In this document: in pieces, positions 44,177 through 53,564 of the stretch
Layout of the letters: the number at the start of each line of letters is the position of its first letter
Numbering within the stretch: position 1 is the first letter of the stretch
Assembly (NCBI RefSeq): GCF_000004825.1
Contig: NW_008805072.1
Location: forward strand, 936,435-1,000,434
From: Heterostelium album PN500
Taxonomy: Eukaryota; Evosea; Eumycetozoa; Acytosteliales; Acytosteliaceae
DNA: 64,000 nucleotides
Direction of reading: 5' to 3'
Notes under the pieces: generated by a model
What the model was told of the DNA's origin: nothing
Database searches by the model: none
Seen by the model: only the letters and a program-made list of their open reading frames with translations
Position numbers and translations under genes: made by a program

Positions 44177-45619
44177 CTATTTTTGATTTGAAATATCTAT
44201 ATTAATTATTATATAAGTTAAATGATGTATTGCAGGACAATATAAAAATCTAAGATTTGGATAATGAGACTCGAAAGACAATGCTCTCTCATTGCCCAAC
44301 TCGTCTATATTGTAGAATTTCTTGGCATAGCTTCTCGAACCCTCCTTTATCACTAAACGTTTGGATTTGACTAATATATAACCAGTATGCTGATTCTTAG
44401 AATCACAGAGAATGTTAGGAAGGGAATTTACCACTGTGGTAAAGAGAAATTTCTTGATGGTCGAAGAAGATTTAGAGATATAATAGGTTTGTGAGAATGC
44501 TTCATGCAGGTCGAGGGTTTCAATCGATTGGTTCATAGAGAGTGCTTTCTCTATCCATTTATTTGGTTTGATAACGGTCAAGTGTCGAATCTTACAGTCT
44601 TTGGAAGACAACAATCTCTCATAGATTTCAGCTGTTTCGTTATCGCTTTTAACTGGACATTCAAATGATAGTTTGGTGATGTTGTTGAACTGACCAATAA
44701 TTGAAGCAAGCATGACACGGTCTAGCGATCCAAAACCAATCGAAGTAAATTGGTCGAATGAAAAATTTTTGGAATTCAATACAAAACGGTAATGAGGTAG
44801 CTTCAGTTTTCGAATGGAAGCTTGAATAAGATTGGAGTTGAGTGCAAACCCACAGAAATAAGAATGTGAAAAGTCGAGTGAAGTCAAACTATTCATTTGC
44901 TTAAAAACTTTCATCATCTTGACGCTATAAATAAAAATTGAATAAAGATAGAGCGATTCGAGATTGACCATATATCGTGCAATTGTTTTACAGTCCATTT
45001 TGTGTAAAGGAGCCTTATTGCTATTGAACAACTCTAATTTCCGCAGATTTCTAAAGATCAATGATAATTCCACTGAATTACATTCATATTTGTAAATGAT
45101 ATCTCGAAAAATCGACAATTCCATTGAGAGATGATTAATTGTCTTTAGTACAGAGTGAGGTGAGATCACACTGTGCTTGGCTTGGTTTTCGGGAAAAGAA
45201 TAACGTTTATAGTTGTCAGAGATACTATAACGTATCCTACTGAATAGAGAACTGATAAGTTTGAAAAACTCTTTTGAAATCAAAGAGAGTGAAAGTAGCC
45301 ATTGATAGTTTTTCCTCAAGTAATGATTCTCCAAAAAGTTCACAGTGTCTCGATCCCATCGAATTTTGATGATTCTGTAGATGATCAATGTTGGCAATGC
45401 ATATGAAACTGTTCCACGATGATATTTTTCCATTGAATTATCAGTGACCAACTTTGACTTGATTTCTTGATATTTCAATATTGTATCGATCATATCATTC
45501 TTTTTCAAACTAGAATGTACTTTTAATTGATACTTTTTCAGAACTTCAGCTAAATCATTCTTTTTCATTTTAATGAGTTCAGCATTAATGTATTGTTTAT
45601 TATCAAATATATTTGTCAT
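44177..45619 (-). CDS. F-box/LRR-like dictyostelid family protein with SAP-like N-terminus, copy 2
   Basis: Single exon of 480 residues, paralogous to the 424-residue protein at 40468-41742 (shared: LLSLSLISKEFFKL, VISPHSVLKTINH, NLESLYL, SIETLDL, TGYILVK, YAKKFYNI). Its extra N-terminus (LIKMKKNDLAEVLKKY and LKKNDMIDTILKY) has the Leu/Lys pattern of a SAP motif, which would bind nucleic acid or act as a small helical adaptor. The LRR-like middle has a comparable number of repeats. The two copies point toward each other's 3'/5' ends with the coiled-coil gene between them. Confidence 0.72.
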   Translation of the reverse strand: MTNIFDNKQYINAELIKMKKNDLAEVLKKYQLKVHSSLKKNDMIDTILKYQEIKSKLVTDNSMEKYHRGTVSYALPTLIIYRIIKIRWDRDTVNFLENHYLRKNYQWLLSLSLISKEFFKLISSLFSRIRYSISDNYKRYSFPENQAKHSVISPHSVLKTINHLSMELSIFRDIIYKYECNSVELSLIFRNLRKLELFNSNKAPLHKMDCKTIARYMVNLESLYLYSIFIYSVKMMKVFKQMNSLTSLDFSHSYFCGFALNSNLIQASIRKLKLPHYRFVLNSKNFSFDQFTSIGFGSLDRVMLASIIGQFNNITKLSFECPVKSDNETAEIYERLLSSKDCKIRHLTVIKPNKWIEKALSMNQSIETLDLHEAFSQTYYISKSSSTIKKFLFTTVVNSLPNILCDSKNQHTGYILVKSKRLVIKEGSRSYAKKFYNIDELGNERALSFESHYPNLRFLYCPAIHHLTYIIINIDISNQK

Positions 45620-45798
45620 GATTGGTTATTGATTGATAATTAAATAATGTTTTATTTATGATTATTATATTATTATATTAACTGATAAGTTTGAAAAATT
45701 ATTAAATAGAGTTAAAAAAAAAAAAAAAGAAAATTATGCAAATTTTTTTTAATAAACGAATTAAATTGAAAATCCAATTGGAATTATTATTATTGTTT

Positions 45799-46476
45799 TT
45801 AAAAAAGTGGATTGGCTGGTCTCTTTGATTGATAAGTTGATATGGATGGAATTGATTCAAACTTTGACTTAAAGAGAGTCAGATTAGGATATCTATCGAC
45901 AACATTTTTGTAGTTGAATGCATAAAGCATCTCCAGTGTACAGTAAGCACTGACATCAGCAGCACTCAGCTTAGAGCCAACGAAATACTTTCCACCATTG
46001 TCAACTAATATCTTATCCCATGCCGAGAGGAAACGAGGAAGTGTTTCATTCTTGTATTTGAGCTTCTTCTCGTCGGTATCGTTTGTAAAGAGTGGTGTTC
46101 TGATATCGAGCACTGAACTGGCGATAGATAGTACTCTTGCTTTTTCAAAGATATTGTCACCTGCCAAATTGTATTTGCTAGCAATGTAGTTTTCTATTGC
46201 CTGTGCTTGTGCAATTTCGAAATCACCATCGACATAATATGGTAGCTGTTTATAGGTTGCCTTTTGTTTGATTTCATTATCATCTGTGAATGGAAGTGGA
46301 TGTCTAATATCATTGAATTCTACACCTGCCAAAGTCAACAATAATCTTGTTGCTTCACCTCTTCCACGTCCATTAAACTATTAAAAAATAATGTTAATTC
46401 AAATACTTTAACTTTTTTAGGTATTTTTTAAACTTACATAATGCAAAGTTGGAATATTATTTGAAATTGATGACAT
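45799..46476 (-). CDS. Glutathione S-transferase (sigma-like)
   Basis: 205 residues from two exons (46438-46476, 45799-46377). Catalytic Tyr sits in LHYFNGRGRGE across the splice site, followed by the GRGEATRLLL helix typical of sigma-class GSTs. The glutathione-binding TYKQLPYYVDGDFEIAQAQAIENYIA segment and the C-terminal helical domain with KLSAADVSAYCTLEML (N-capping Asp) are intact. It conjugates glutathione to electrophiles or acts as a prostaglandin-D-synthase-like isomerase. No signal peptide, so cytosolic. Usual length. Confidence 0.93.
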
Positions 46477-46903
46477 TTTAAGTTAACTAGTTTGGTTTAA
46501 TTAATATTTTATTTTATATCTTTTTTAGTATGATTTTTAAAATGATAATAAAAACAACTACAACACTTTTTTATTTATCGTGTTATTATTAAAATATATA
46601 TTATTTATACTATCCATTTTTATTTATTCTTTTTAGAATTCTATAGAAATAGAATACCACTCATTATATTCTAATATCTTCGATCCATTTTATTTATTCT
46701 ATTTTGAATTCTTTAGCACCACCCAATTTTGTGAATAACATACAAATAATATGATTGGATATTAATTATGTGGTGGGTAAAAAAAAATCTAATCTTATTT
46801 GGAAATTAATATGAACTGAAATTTTTGGCTTCAAACTTGCTAACACTTGTGAACAAACTTAAGTTTTGATGTAAATTTCAAATAGATTATTATACACTTT
46901 ACT
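46477..46903. other. Divergent promoter region
   Basis: 427 bp AT-rich between the GST and orphan gene starts. A near-duplicated phrase (TATTTATTCTxTTTxGAATTCT) occurs at about 46620-46641 and 46690-46711. No gene seen. Confidence 0.4.
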
Positions 46904-47887
46904 ATGAATTATACTTATTTAATAAGGTCTATTGAAGATATCGATAGAATCGATAGTATTAATAATTTATCGATAGAAGAGATTGAAAGACGTTCGAAAA
47001 AGATCGATGATAATACCACCGATGCACAGACATGGCGTGTTCGATCGTTTGAAGGCTATCTCGGTGTGAATGAATCATTCAAAGATCGATTAAGAAAGGA
47101 TTGGCAACTTGTTGAGCAGTGGAATCAACTGTTCAGTTCACATCCAATCACACACACAAAGATTGCTAGCATACTCAAAGATATCATTGCGATATGTGAG
47201 TTAAATAGACAACACTCTGGTCTGGGACCGATGACACCGATTGAAATCGACTACTGCACACCTCACGAACTACTCTTACTTCCTCATCAACAAGTTATAC
47301 AACAAAAACTTAGAATTACCAAACAATTATATAATGGTTTTCAATATTCTTTATTTTACAATGATAAGAAGAATAACGATAATAATAATAATGGTTTTTT
47401 TAAGAGATTGTTTTCATTATTTGGAAACCATAATAATAGTAGTAATGATCATTATAGTTACGATATAGATTGGAATAAAAAATGGAATTATGAATATATT
47501 ATTGAGAATCTATCGATTAGAGATGATCAGGATAAGAGATTTAAAGATTTAAAGATAAAGATTGCTGGTGGTGTCAATGAAGGAATCATACAGTTTATAG
47601 AGGTTATGGGATTCTATGAAGGTGATGAAACCAATGAATATAGAGTCGATCCAATTCTATTGCTTTCATTCCTTAATGCATTCTATTTCTACAATGTAAA
47701 CGACAATGATAATAGACGTCAAGATCAAATACAACAAACTCTAAAAGAATATCAAGAACGTCAAAGACAATATATCTATTCAATACCAACTTTTAATAAA
47801 GAACAACAATTACAATATAATCAATTAGTTGATAATCAATTTAATTTAAAATATAACAATAACAATAATAATAATAATAATAACTAA
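46904..47887 (+). CDS. Orphan protein with Asn-rich tail
   Basis: Single exon of 327 residues. The N-terminal ~150 residues are charged and helical; then an Asn/His-rich insert (KKNNDNNNNG, NHNNSSNDHY); then a Trp/Tyr/Asp-rich part and a long Gln-rich helix ending in a run of Asn. No signal peptide, membrane helix or recognised domain. The long clean frame with protein-like composition argues for a real gene. It converges with the TatD gene 94 bp away. Confidence 0.65.
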   Translation: MNYTYLIRSIEDIDRIDSINNLSIEEIERRSKKIDDNTTDAQTWRVRSFEGYLGVNESFKDRLRKDWQLVEQWNQLFSSHPITHTKIASILKDIIAICELNRQHSGLGPMTPIEIDYCTPHELLLLPHQQVIQQKLRITKQLYNGFQYSLFYNDKKNNDNNNNGFFKRLFSLFGNHNNSSNDHYSYDIDWNKKWNYEYIIENLSIRDDQDKRFKDLKIKIAGGVNEGIIQFIEVMGFYEGDETNEYRVDPILLLSFLNAFYFYNVNDNDNRRQDQIQQTLKEYQERQRQYIYSIPTFNKEQQLQYNQLVDNQFNLKYNNNNNNNNNN

Positions 47888-47981
47888 TAATAAATAATAA
47901 CTACTATTTTTTTTAGCTAATAAATAAAAATTTATACTTTTGTATTCATTACTTTTATTTTTAACTTATTATATATTATTA

Positions 47982-49109
47982 TTATATGTTAAAGAATTCT
48001 TTTGTTGTATTTAAAGTATGTTGAGCAGCTTCTTCAAGTGAGATACCATAGCAGGTGGCAATGGTTGCTAATACGTAGGTGAGATAGGCTGGCTCGTTAC
48101 GTTGATGATGTTGCTTACCACCGTGTGTGCTGTGTTGTGGTTGTTTCTGACGATCCTCTTCATTCATATCGTGTGGAGTCATGTAGGGTGCGTCGGTTTC
48201 AATCATCAATCGATTCAGCGGGATGATCTTGGCAGAGAGAATGTCCCTCAGAGTTTGTCCACGTTTCTGTTGGGTGATGACACCGGTCAAACCAATGTAG
48301 AATCCCATCTTCAAGTAGAGTTCAACCTCGTCTCTTGTTCCTGTGAAGCAATGAACCACTGACTTTGGCATCGTTCCGGCATTGCAATACTTTGAGACGA
48401 TCTCTACAAACTTTCGGTGTGCTGCACGCTCGTGGATGAACAACGGCATCTTCAATTCGATGGCCAGCTGTATCTGCTTCTCAAACATGTCGCACTGTGA
48501 CTGTGGTGTCGAGAAGTTACGGTCAAAGTCGAGACCGCACTCACCTAGCGACACTACAACACCTGGATTCTTCAATGCCATCGATCTGAGGTCGTCAATC
48601 GAATTGGGATGAGCTCTCTCTGCTTCGTGTGGATGTACTCCAGCAGTGCAATAGAGTTTGACACCACCTGGAACATTGTCCTTATACTTTCCAATGATTT
48701 CCAATGCTTTTTGAGTAGATCTAATTGATGTACCTGTTATTATAACATGATTGACACCTCTCTAAAAAAATTGATATAATTTAAAAAGTTTGATTAATAA
48801 GATATATATACTATTTTAATATTATATACAATTACATACATTTCCACTTTTAATTAAAACAGCATTTAAATCACGCTCAAAAGAACGATCTGCTAGATTT
48901 GCACCTATATCTGCAATTGAAACGATTGCTTTATTTTGTTGTAGTGGTGCTACTACTGGTGGTTGTGGCTGTTGTTGTTGTTGTTGGACAAATGGTTGCT
49001 TTGGTTGTTGTTGTGGTTTCTGATTGTTTCCAACGATAACAGGTTTATTATTTTTATTTGGTGCTCTCTTTGATTCCTTAGAACCTAATACTGGAAAGTC
49101 ATCACTCAT
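47982..49109 (-). CDS. TatD-family metal-dependent DNase
   Basis: 349 residues from two exons (48840-49109, 47982-48761). The first ~65 residues are Gln/Pro/Lys-rich and absent from bacterial TatD. The TIM-barrel domain follows: IADIGANL, TAGVHPHEA, SLGECGLDFDR, PLFIHERAAHRKF, SVVHCFTG, and IETDAPYMTP, which give the His/Glu/Asp metal ligands. TatD enzymes are 3'-5' exonucleases tied to apoptosis-like DNA degradation and repair. The family's first His-x-His motif is NL-type here, a known variation in eukaryotic members. A His-rich insert (QHSTHGGKQHHQ) precedes the last helices. Confidence 0.9.
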
Positions 49110-49494
49110 TTTTATTTGAATACTTTTATAATTGGTATTATTATTTGTAAATCTGTTTTAAATGATTGTCGATTCATTCTTATAGTTAATATTAATTCCT
49201 TTATTTTTCCTCTTTTTAATCAAAAAAATTCAGTCCAAAATTAAAATTTTTGTGAACCACTGCGATAGTGACTGATAGGTAAGTCGTTAGTATTTTAATA
49301 TACAAAAATTTTTTAAATTTGGACTGAATTTTTGGAGAGAGGGTGACAGATAGATGTTAAGTGTTACAATAAATAATAGAAATCAAGATATCTCCTTTTA
49401 CTCAGCAGGTAATTTGTAACATTAAGTGTAGAAATTTTTTACTGTTGAACAGTGTTTTTAAATGAGTTTGTTGAAAAGGAAGCAAATCAATATC
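49110..49494. other. Spacer upstream of the tRNA locus
   Basis: 385 bp with no gene. It contains the inverted-repeat element listed separately and, just before the tRNA-half array, a sequence (about 49474-49494) resembling the 3' part of the 61-bp repeat unit. Confidence 0.45.
49225..49333. repeat. 109-bp inverted repeat (hairpin or MITE-like element)
   Basis: The arms are 49225-49253 and 49302-49333. The outer 16 bp (49225-49240 against 49318-49333) pair perfectly, then an inner 11 bp (49243-49253 against 49302-49312) pair perfectly with a few unpaired bases between. The 48-bp middle contains a smaller inverted repeat CACT..AGTG (49258-49270). This could be a miniature inverted-repeat transposon, or the template for a structured RNA. 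Target duplications are not obvious. Confidence 0.6.
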
Positions 49495-49738
49495 GTGTCT
49501 TTGCCCGAGTGGTTTAAGGGGCTAGTTTTAGGTAAAATAAAAGAAGATCAATATCGTGTCTTTGCCCGAGTGGTTTAAGGGGCTAGTTTTAGGTAAAATA
49601 AAAGAAGATCAATATCGTGTCTTTGCCCGAGCGGTTTAAGGGGCTAGTTTTAGGTAAAATAAAAGAAGATCAATATCGTGTCTTTGCCCGAGCGGTTTAA
49701 GGGGCTAGTTTTAGGTAAAATAAAAGAAGATCAATATC
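49495..49738 (+). repeat. Four tandem 61-bp repeats each carrying a tRNA-Leu 5' half
   Basis: Units begin at 49495, 49556, 49617 and 49678. Each has the 38-nt 5' half of the tRNA-Leu(UAG) that follows (acceptor strand, D arm with A box, 5' side of the anticodon stem and loop through base 37), then a 23-nt AT-rich linker containing AAGATCAATATC. The halves match the true tRNA exactly except that the first two units have GTGG and the last two GCGG in the D loop. Copies lack the 3' half and the B box. See the findings for why the break point matters. Confidence 0.9.
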
Positions 49739-49820
49739 GTGTCTTTGCCCGAGCGGTTTAAGGGGCTAGTTTTAGGCACTAGTGTAGTAATACGCGTGGG
49801 TTCGAACCCCACAAGACACA
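49739..49820 (+). tRNA. tRNA-Leu (anticodon UAG)
   Basis: 82 nt including discriminator A. Acceptor stem GTGTCTT/AAGACAC, D arm CCCGAGCGG...GGG, anticodon stem CTAGT/ACTAG with loop TTTAGGC (anticodon TAG, codon CUA), a variable arm GTA-GTAA-TAC, and T arm GTGGG-TTCGAAC-CCCAC, all fully paired. It is the only copy in the array with both halves. It has no intron. There is no run of four or more T on the sense strand for about 400 nt downstream, so the usual Pol III terminator is missing or far away; the anticodon loop itself contains TTTT. Confidence 0.95.
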
Positions 49821-49829
49821 ATAACATTC

Positions 49830-50745
49830 AAAAAATGTTGGACCGCATGCGGCAGAGGATGTCAACAAGATCAAATCTGCTAGCACTGATGGTCAGTTCC
49901 AATTAAACCAATTCTGATTGATGGTCTACCACCCACTCTAAAGCAAATCTACGACCACCTATTGTTCGTCAAACATGGCATTCCACCACTAACTGATGGT
50001 CAGTTCCAACTATCGCTACCACCAACCAAATTCGACTACACATCTTACGACTGTATCTTCACCTATATTTCGCTCATCAAACACCAACGTGGACGAAACA
50101 CTGTCTTCCGGTTCTTCTCTCGTTCACTTCCTGGATTAGCTTACAACAAAAACAAAGAATGTGAACTGTGCTTCACATACTGCTCTGACCCATATTTCCA
50201 TACATTCTTTAATTGTCGAGCAGTTATGCACAGATTCAACCTTAACACCATTTTTGACTCCTTACAGCTTTCAGGTGGTCAACGATTCGATTGGACTATG
50301 GAAGACGCGTATCAGTTGGTTAGAAGAAAGGACAACATCACTACTCTCGCTTCACTTGTCTTTCATCAAATCTGGAAATTCTATTGTAAATCCTATTTTG
50401 GAGGTACTCCTCTCCACGATAACAACCTACTATCTAATGAATCTATCATTAACGAATATATACAGCACTTATCAGTAATGAAATTAATTATAAATAACAG
50501 TATCAGTAACTTACAATCCAAACTTAAATAACCAATAACCAATCAAATGTCAGCCAACTATTATTTCCTCTTCTTCATTTCTTCATTTTCAAATTAACCA
50601 ATTCAATCATCAGTATTCTCATCAGCTTAACAATCTATTAATATCAATAACTTAAATAATTATAATAATAATCAAAATAGCAATCAATTGCAGAATTATG
50701 AAAAAGTAAAAACTGTAAAAAGCAAAAAAAAAAAAAAAAAAAAGA
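49830..50745 (+). mobile_element. 5'-truncated non-LTR retrotransposon (TRE-like) downstream of the tRNA
   Basis: Starts about 10 bp after the tRNA and ends in an A-tail (about 50724-50743). The open frame 49962-50531 (about 190 codons, readable somewhat upstream too) has the C-terminal Cys/His motif of LINE ORF2 proteins: ECELCFTYC followed by HTFFNC. The endonuclease and reverse transcriptase regions are missing, so it is a truncated copy. Dictyostelid TRE elements integrate beside tRNA genes, and the position just downstream fits the TRE3 type. The phrase ACTGATGGTCAGTTCCAA occurs at about 49884 and again at about 49992, perhaps from template switching at the 5' end. Composition is richer in C than neighbouring DNA. 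Confidence 0.65.
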
Positions 50746-51120
50746 AAAATTCGATGGTTTACACCATCCCAATATATTACTTAATAAATCAATTTTTACT
50801 TCTTAAAAAAACAAAAAAAAAATAAACAAAAAAAAAAAATAATAAACATAATCAAAAAAAAAAAAAAAAATTGTTTAATTATGTTCATGTGTATTAATTA
50901 ACCAGTCACTAGCTAGAAATATATTTTTCAAATAAATTGTTAATAGACACTGTAGTATTACTTGGTTTTATTCTTTTTTATTTTATTAATACAAACAAGT
51001 ACCACCAATTAATTTTTTTAATCAAATTGTGCTATGAACTCTCGAAACAAATCCACAGTCAATCTTTGGTGGAGAAGCATATACATTGCTATCATTGTCA
51101 ATGGTTAATAACACTTACCA
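50532..51120. other. A-rich region after the retroelement
   Basis: Contains the A-tail, a perfect GATGGT-TTAC-ACCATC hairpin at 50753-50768, and more A-runs up to ~50870 that could belong to a second nested or older tail. No gene seen. Confidence 0.45.
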
Positions 51121-51867
51121 CTATCTTGTTTTTTGCTTTTCTGGGTAATACACATCATTGATCATCGATTTCACATGTTCAATGTATTCTGCTGAACATG
51201 ATTTGATCAAATCTTCACAAGAGATGATAGGGTAATACCAAGAACGTGTAAATAAAATAGATAAACCATGGATTAATACTTTTGCTACATCATCATATGG
51301 CAGATCGCATACAGAGACTGGTCCATTTTGGTAGCATTCCACATGGTTATCAAAGAAATTCTTTGTTACATATGTACAATTGAATTGTCCGGGTTGTCGT
51401 TGATCGACCAACAAGAGATCTCTAGCCAATGTTTGCTGTAGACATTTGCGAACGTAGCCAGACCAAACTTGTCCCTTTGGTGAAAACGTGGGTTCTACTC
51501 TGAGATACTCTTGACATTTGTCATACATGATGTCTTTAACGACACTACATGAAGGCTGTACATATTTTTGCAAGCAAGAAGTATACCAATCGCAAGTGAA
51601 ACCAGTTGGATTCGCACATCTATGAGAAATGCAATTACCAAGCATTCCTTCCAATTGGCACTGACCAGTAACTCTGTCACATCCATCGATACACCCAATT
51701 GGACAACTATGTTGGCAATCTGTTCCCCACCAACCATATATACACCTATTACAGTATTCTGATGTATAGTTACATTGAGAAATCATACAATTTAAACAGT
51801 CTGCTCCAAAGGTGAAATCTGATAACAATATTAAAATAAAACAATGAATTATATATCTTTTATACAT
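51121..51867 (-). CDS. Secreted EGF-like Cys-rich protein, short copy
   Basis: Single exon of 248 residues. Signal peptide of ~21 residues (cleavage likely after FTFG). Then EGF/laminin-like Cys units (ADCLNCMISQCNYTSEYCNRC, YGWWGTDCQHSCPIGC), a conserved middle (FTCDWYTSCLQKY, MYDKCQEYLRVEP), and an all-Cys C-terminal half with FNCTYV and FFDNHVECY. It is a tandem paralogue of the 362-residue gene at 52340-53428 but has one fewer EGF-like unit and ends ~85 residues earlier. It has N-glycosylation sites. Function unknown; likely secreted or surface matrix. Confidence 0.78.
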   Translation of the reverse strand: MYKRYIIHCFILILLSDFTFGADCLNCMISQCNYTSEYCNRCIYGWWGTDCQHSCPIGCIDGCDRVTGQCQLEGMLGNCISHRCANPTGFTCDWYTSCLQKYVQPSCSVVKDIMYDKCQEYLRVEPTFSPKGQVWSGYVRKCLQQTLARDLLLVDQRQPGQFNCTYVTKNFFDNHVECYQNGPVSVCDLPYDDVAKVLIHGLSILFTRSWYYPIISCEDLIKSCSAEYIEHVKSMINDVYYPEKQKTR

Positions 51868-52339
51868 TATTATTATTTAATTGTATTATTAATAAATATT
51901 ATTAGAACTAAAATATCAAAAGAAAATAGCATTTAATAATACTTTTTTATTATTGTCGACGATACAGATAAAAATAGTTTTGGTGGTGAGATTTTAAACA
52001 TTTAATTAAAAGAATAGTAAAGTAATGTAACAAGCAACAACAACAATATCAACAATAAAATAAATACCAACGTGCAAAATTCTATCTTTAAAGATTAACA
52101 TTTTTTTAAATTTTTACTGATATTTATCATGAAGTGCGCAGTGTGTAAAGTGATAATTATTAATTAATTAATTGTTGTCATAATCACTGTTGTAGTATGT
52201 CACTAAAACTTATTTGAGATTAAAAAATAAAAAGAAGAGATAATATAATTTCGAACCTGAACTGTTATTTTTTAATTAAACACTTTTTTTTAAAAATTGA
52301 TCACATGTGACCAAATAAAAAAATAGAATTATAATTTAT
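51868..52339. other. Spacer between EGF-like paralogues
   Basis: 472 bp AT-rich, with TAAT repeats near 52158-52175. Holds the promoter of the short copy. No gene seen. Confidence 0.4.
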
Positions 52340-53428
52340 TTATTTTCCTTCAATAACACCATTAAAAGTGACTTGATATGTTGGATTCTCTTTTATCCAA
52401 CTACTTATGGTTGAATCAATTAGTTTTTGTGCTAAATCAGGCTGTATCGGTTCCATGGTTGTAGTATTGGATAAAACCAAGAGTGATGTAGCGTTGTTTA
52501 CTGTATTACTAGAATATGGTAAAAAGGTCAACATCATTTGATATTCTAGTAGTGTTTTATTCAATGCTGTTCCAATTGATGTTTCTGGATCATCGGTAAT
52601 TGAATATCGACCGTCTTCTAATTTCAACATTTCTAATTCCGCAAATTCTACAAAACATGCTCTGCTTAATTCTAATAAAGTCTTGAAAGGTTCATAATAG
52701 TACTTGCTAAATAGAATAGAGGCACCATCCTTCACAATAGATCCCATATCAAGATAGGGCAGGTTACAGAACGAGACTGGTCCAGATAGGTAGCAATCTA
52801 CATGATTATCAAAGAATACATCGGTTGCAAATGAGCAGTTGACTTGTCCAGATGGTGCAGGTACTAGAACCTGTTGCGCCAGTATATTCTGAATACATCT
52901 ACGTACGTGCTGTGACCACCTTTGTCCTTGTAGAGAGAGCGATGGTTCTAGATTTAGATACTCTTGACACTTGTCATACATTACGTCATCTATAACGGGA
53001 CACGAAGATGTTGTATACTTTTGCAAGCAGGAATTATACCAATCACAAGTGAAACCATCAGGCGATGCACAGGATAAAGGAATTGAACAAGTACAGTTTC
53101 CAACCATTCCGAATTGACATTTATCACAACAACCAGTTACTTTATCACATCCATTGGCGCAACCACTTGGACATAGTTTCTGACAGTCTGGTCCATACCA
53201 ACCTTGGTTACATTGAGCACAACTTCCATTGATCCTCTCACAAAAAGTGAAACAATTCCTACTACATTGGTTTTCACAATTTGGACCCCACCAACCATAT
53301 ACACACTTGTTACAGTAACCTGTTGTATAATTACATTGGAAAATCATACAATTTTCACAATCTGTACTTAAAATACAATTTGAAATAAATATTAAAAAGA
53401 AACAAATAACTATATATCTTATATTCAT
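52340..53428 (-). CDS. Secreted EGF-like Cys-rich protein, long copy
   Basis: Single exon of 362 residues with a signal peptide (about residues 1-20). Three EGF/laminin-like units of ~25-30 residues follow: one with CNKCVYGWWGPNCENQC, one with CAQCNQGWYGPDCQKLC, and one with CDKCQFGMVGNCTC. The middle and C-terminal parts (FTCDWYNSCLQKY, MYDKCQEYLNLEP, FFDNHVDCYLSGPVSFCNLP) match the neighbour at 51121. The extra C-terminus contains several Asn-X-Thr/Ser sites. No membrane anchor seen. Probably an extracellular matrix or lysosomal secretory protein. Confidence 0.8.
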   Translation of the reverse strand: MNIRYIVICFFLIFISNCILSTDCENCMIFQCNYTTGYCNKCVYGWWGPNCENQCSRNCFTFCERINGSCAQCNQGWYGPDCQKLCPSGCANGCDKVTGCCDKCQFGMVGNCTCSIPLSCASPDGFTCDWYNSCLQKYTTSSCPVIDDVMYDKCQEYLNLEPSLSLQGQRWSQHVRRCIQNILAQQVLVPAPSGQVNCSFATDVFFDNHVDCYLSGPVSFCNLPYLDMGSIVKDGASILFSKYYYEPFKTLLELSRACFVEFAELEMLKLEDGRYSITDDPETSIGTALNKTLLEYQMMLTFLPYSSNTVNNATSLLVLSNTTTMEPIQPDLAQKLIDSTISSWIKENPTYQVTFNGVIEGK

Positions 53429-53564
53429 TATTTAAATGTCTTGTAGTAAATGATTAATCTTTAAACATCGATAAAATTGGTTTTTTAAATCCTTTTTTTT
53501 GAGTGAGTCCAAACTTAAATATTCAAGTAAAAATAAAAAATGTGACATATGTATAAATTTATTC

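Noticed and set aside
49550-49738. Upstream units as complete tRNA genes
   Set aside because: Each lacks the 3' half, T arm and B box; only the last copy folds as a tRNA.
49495-49738. CRISPR-like array
   Set aside because: Regular spacing comes from identical 61-bp units, not repeats with unique spacers, and the genome is eukaryotic.
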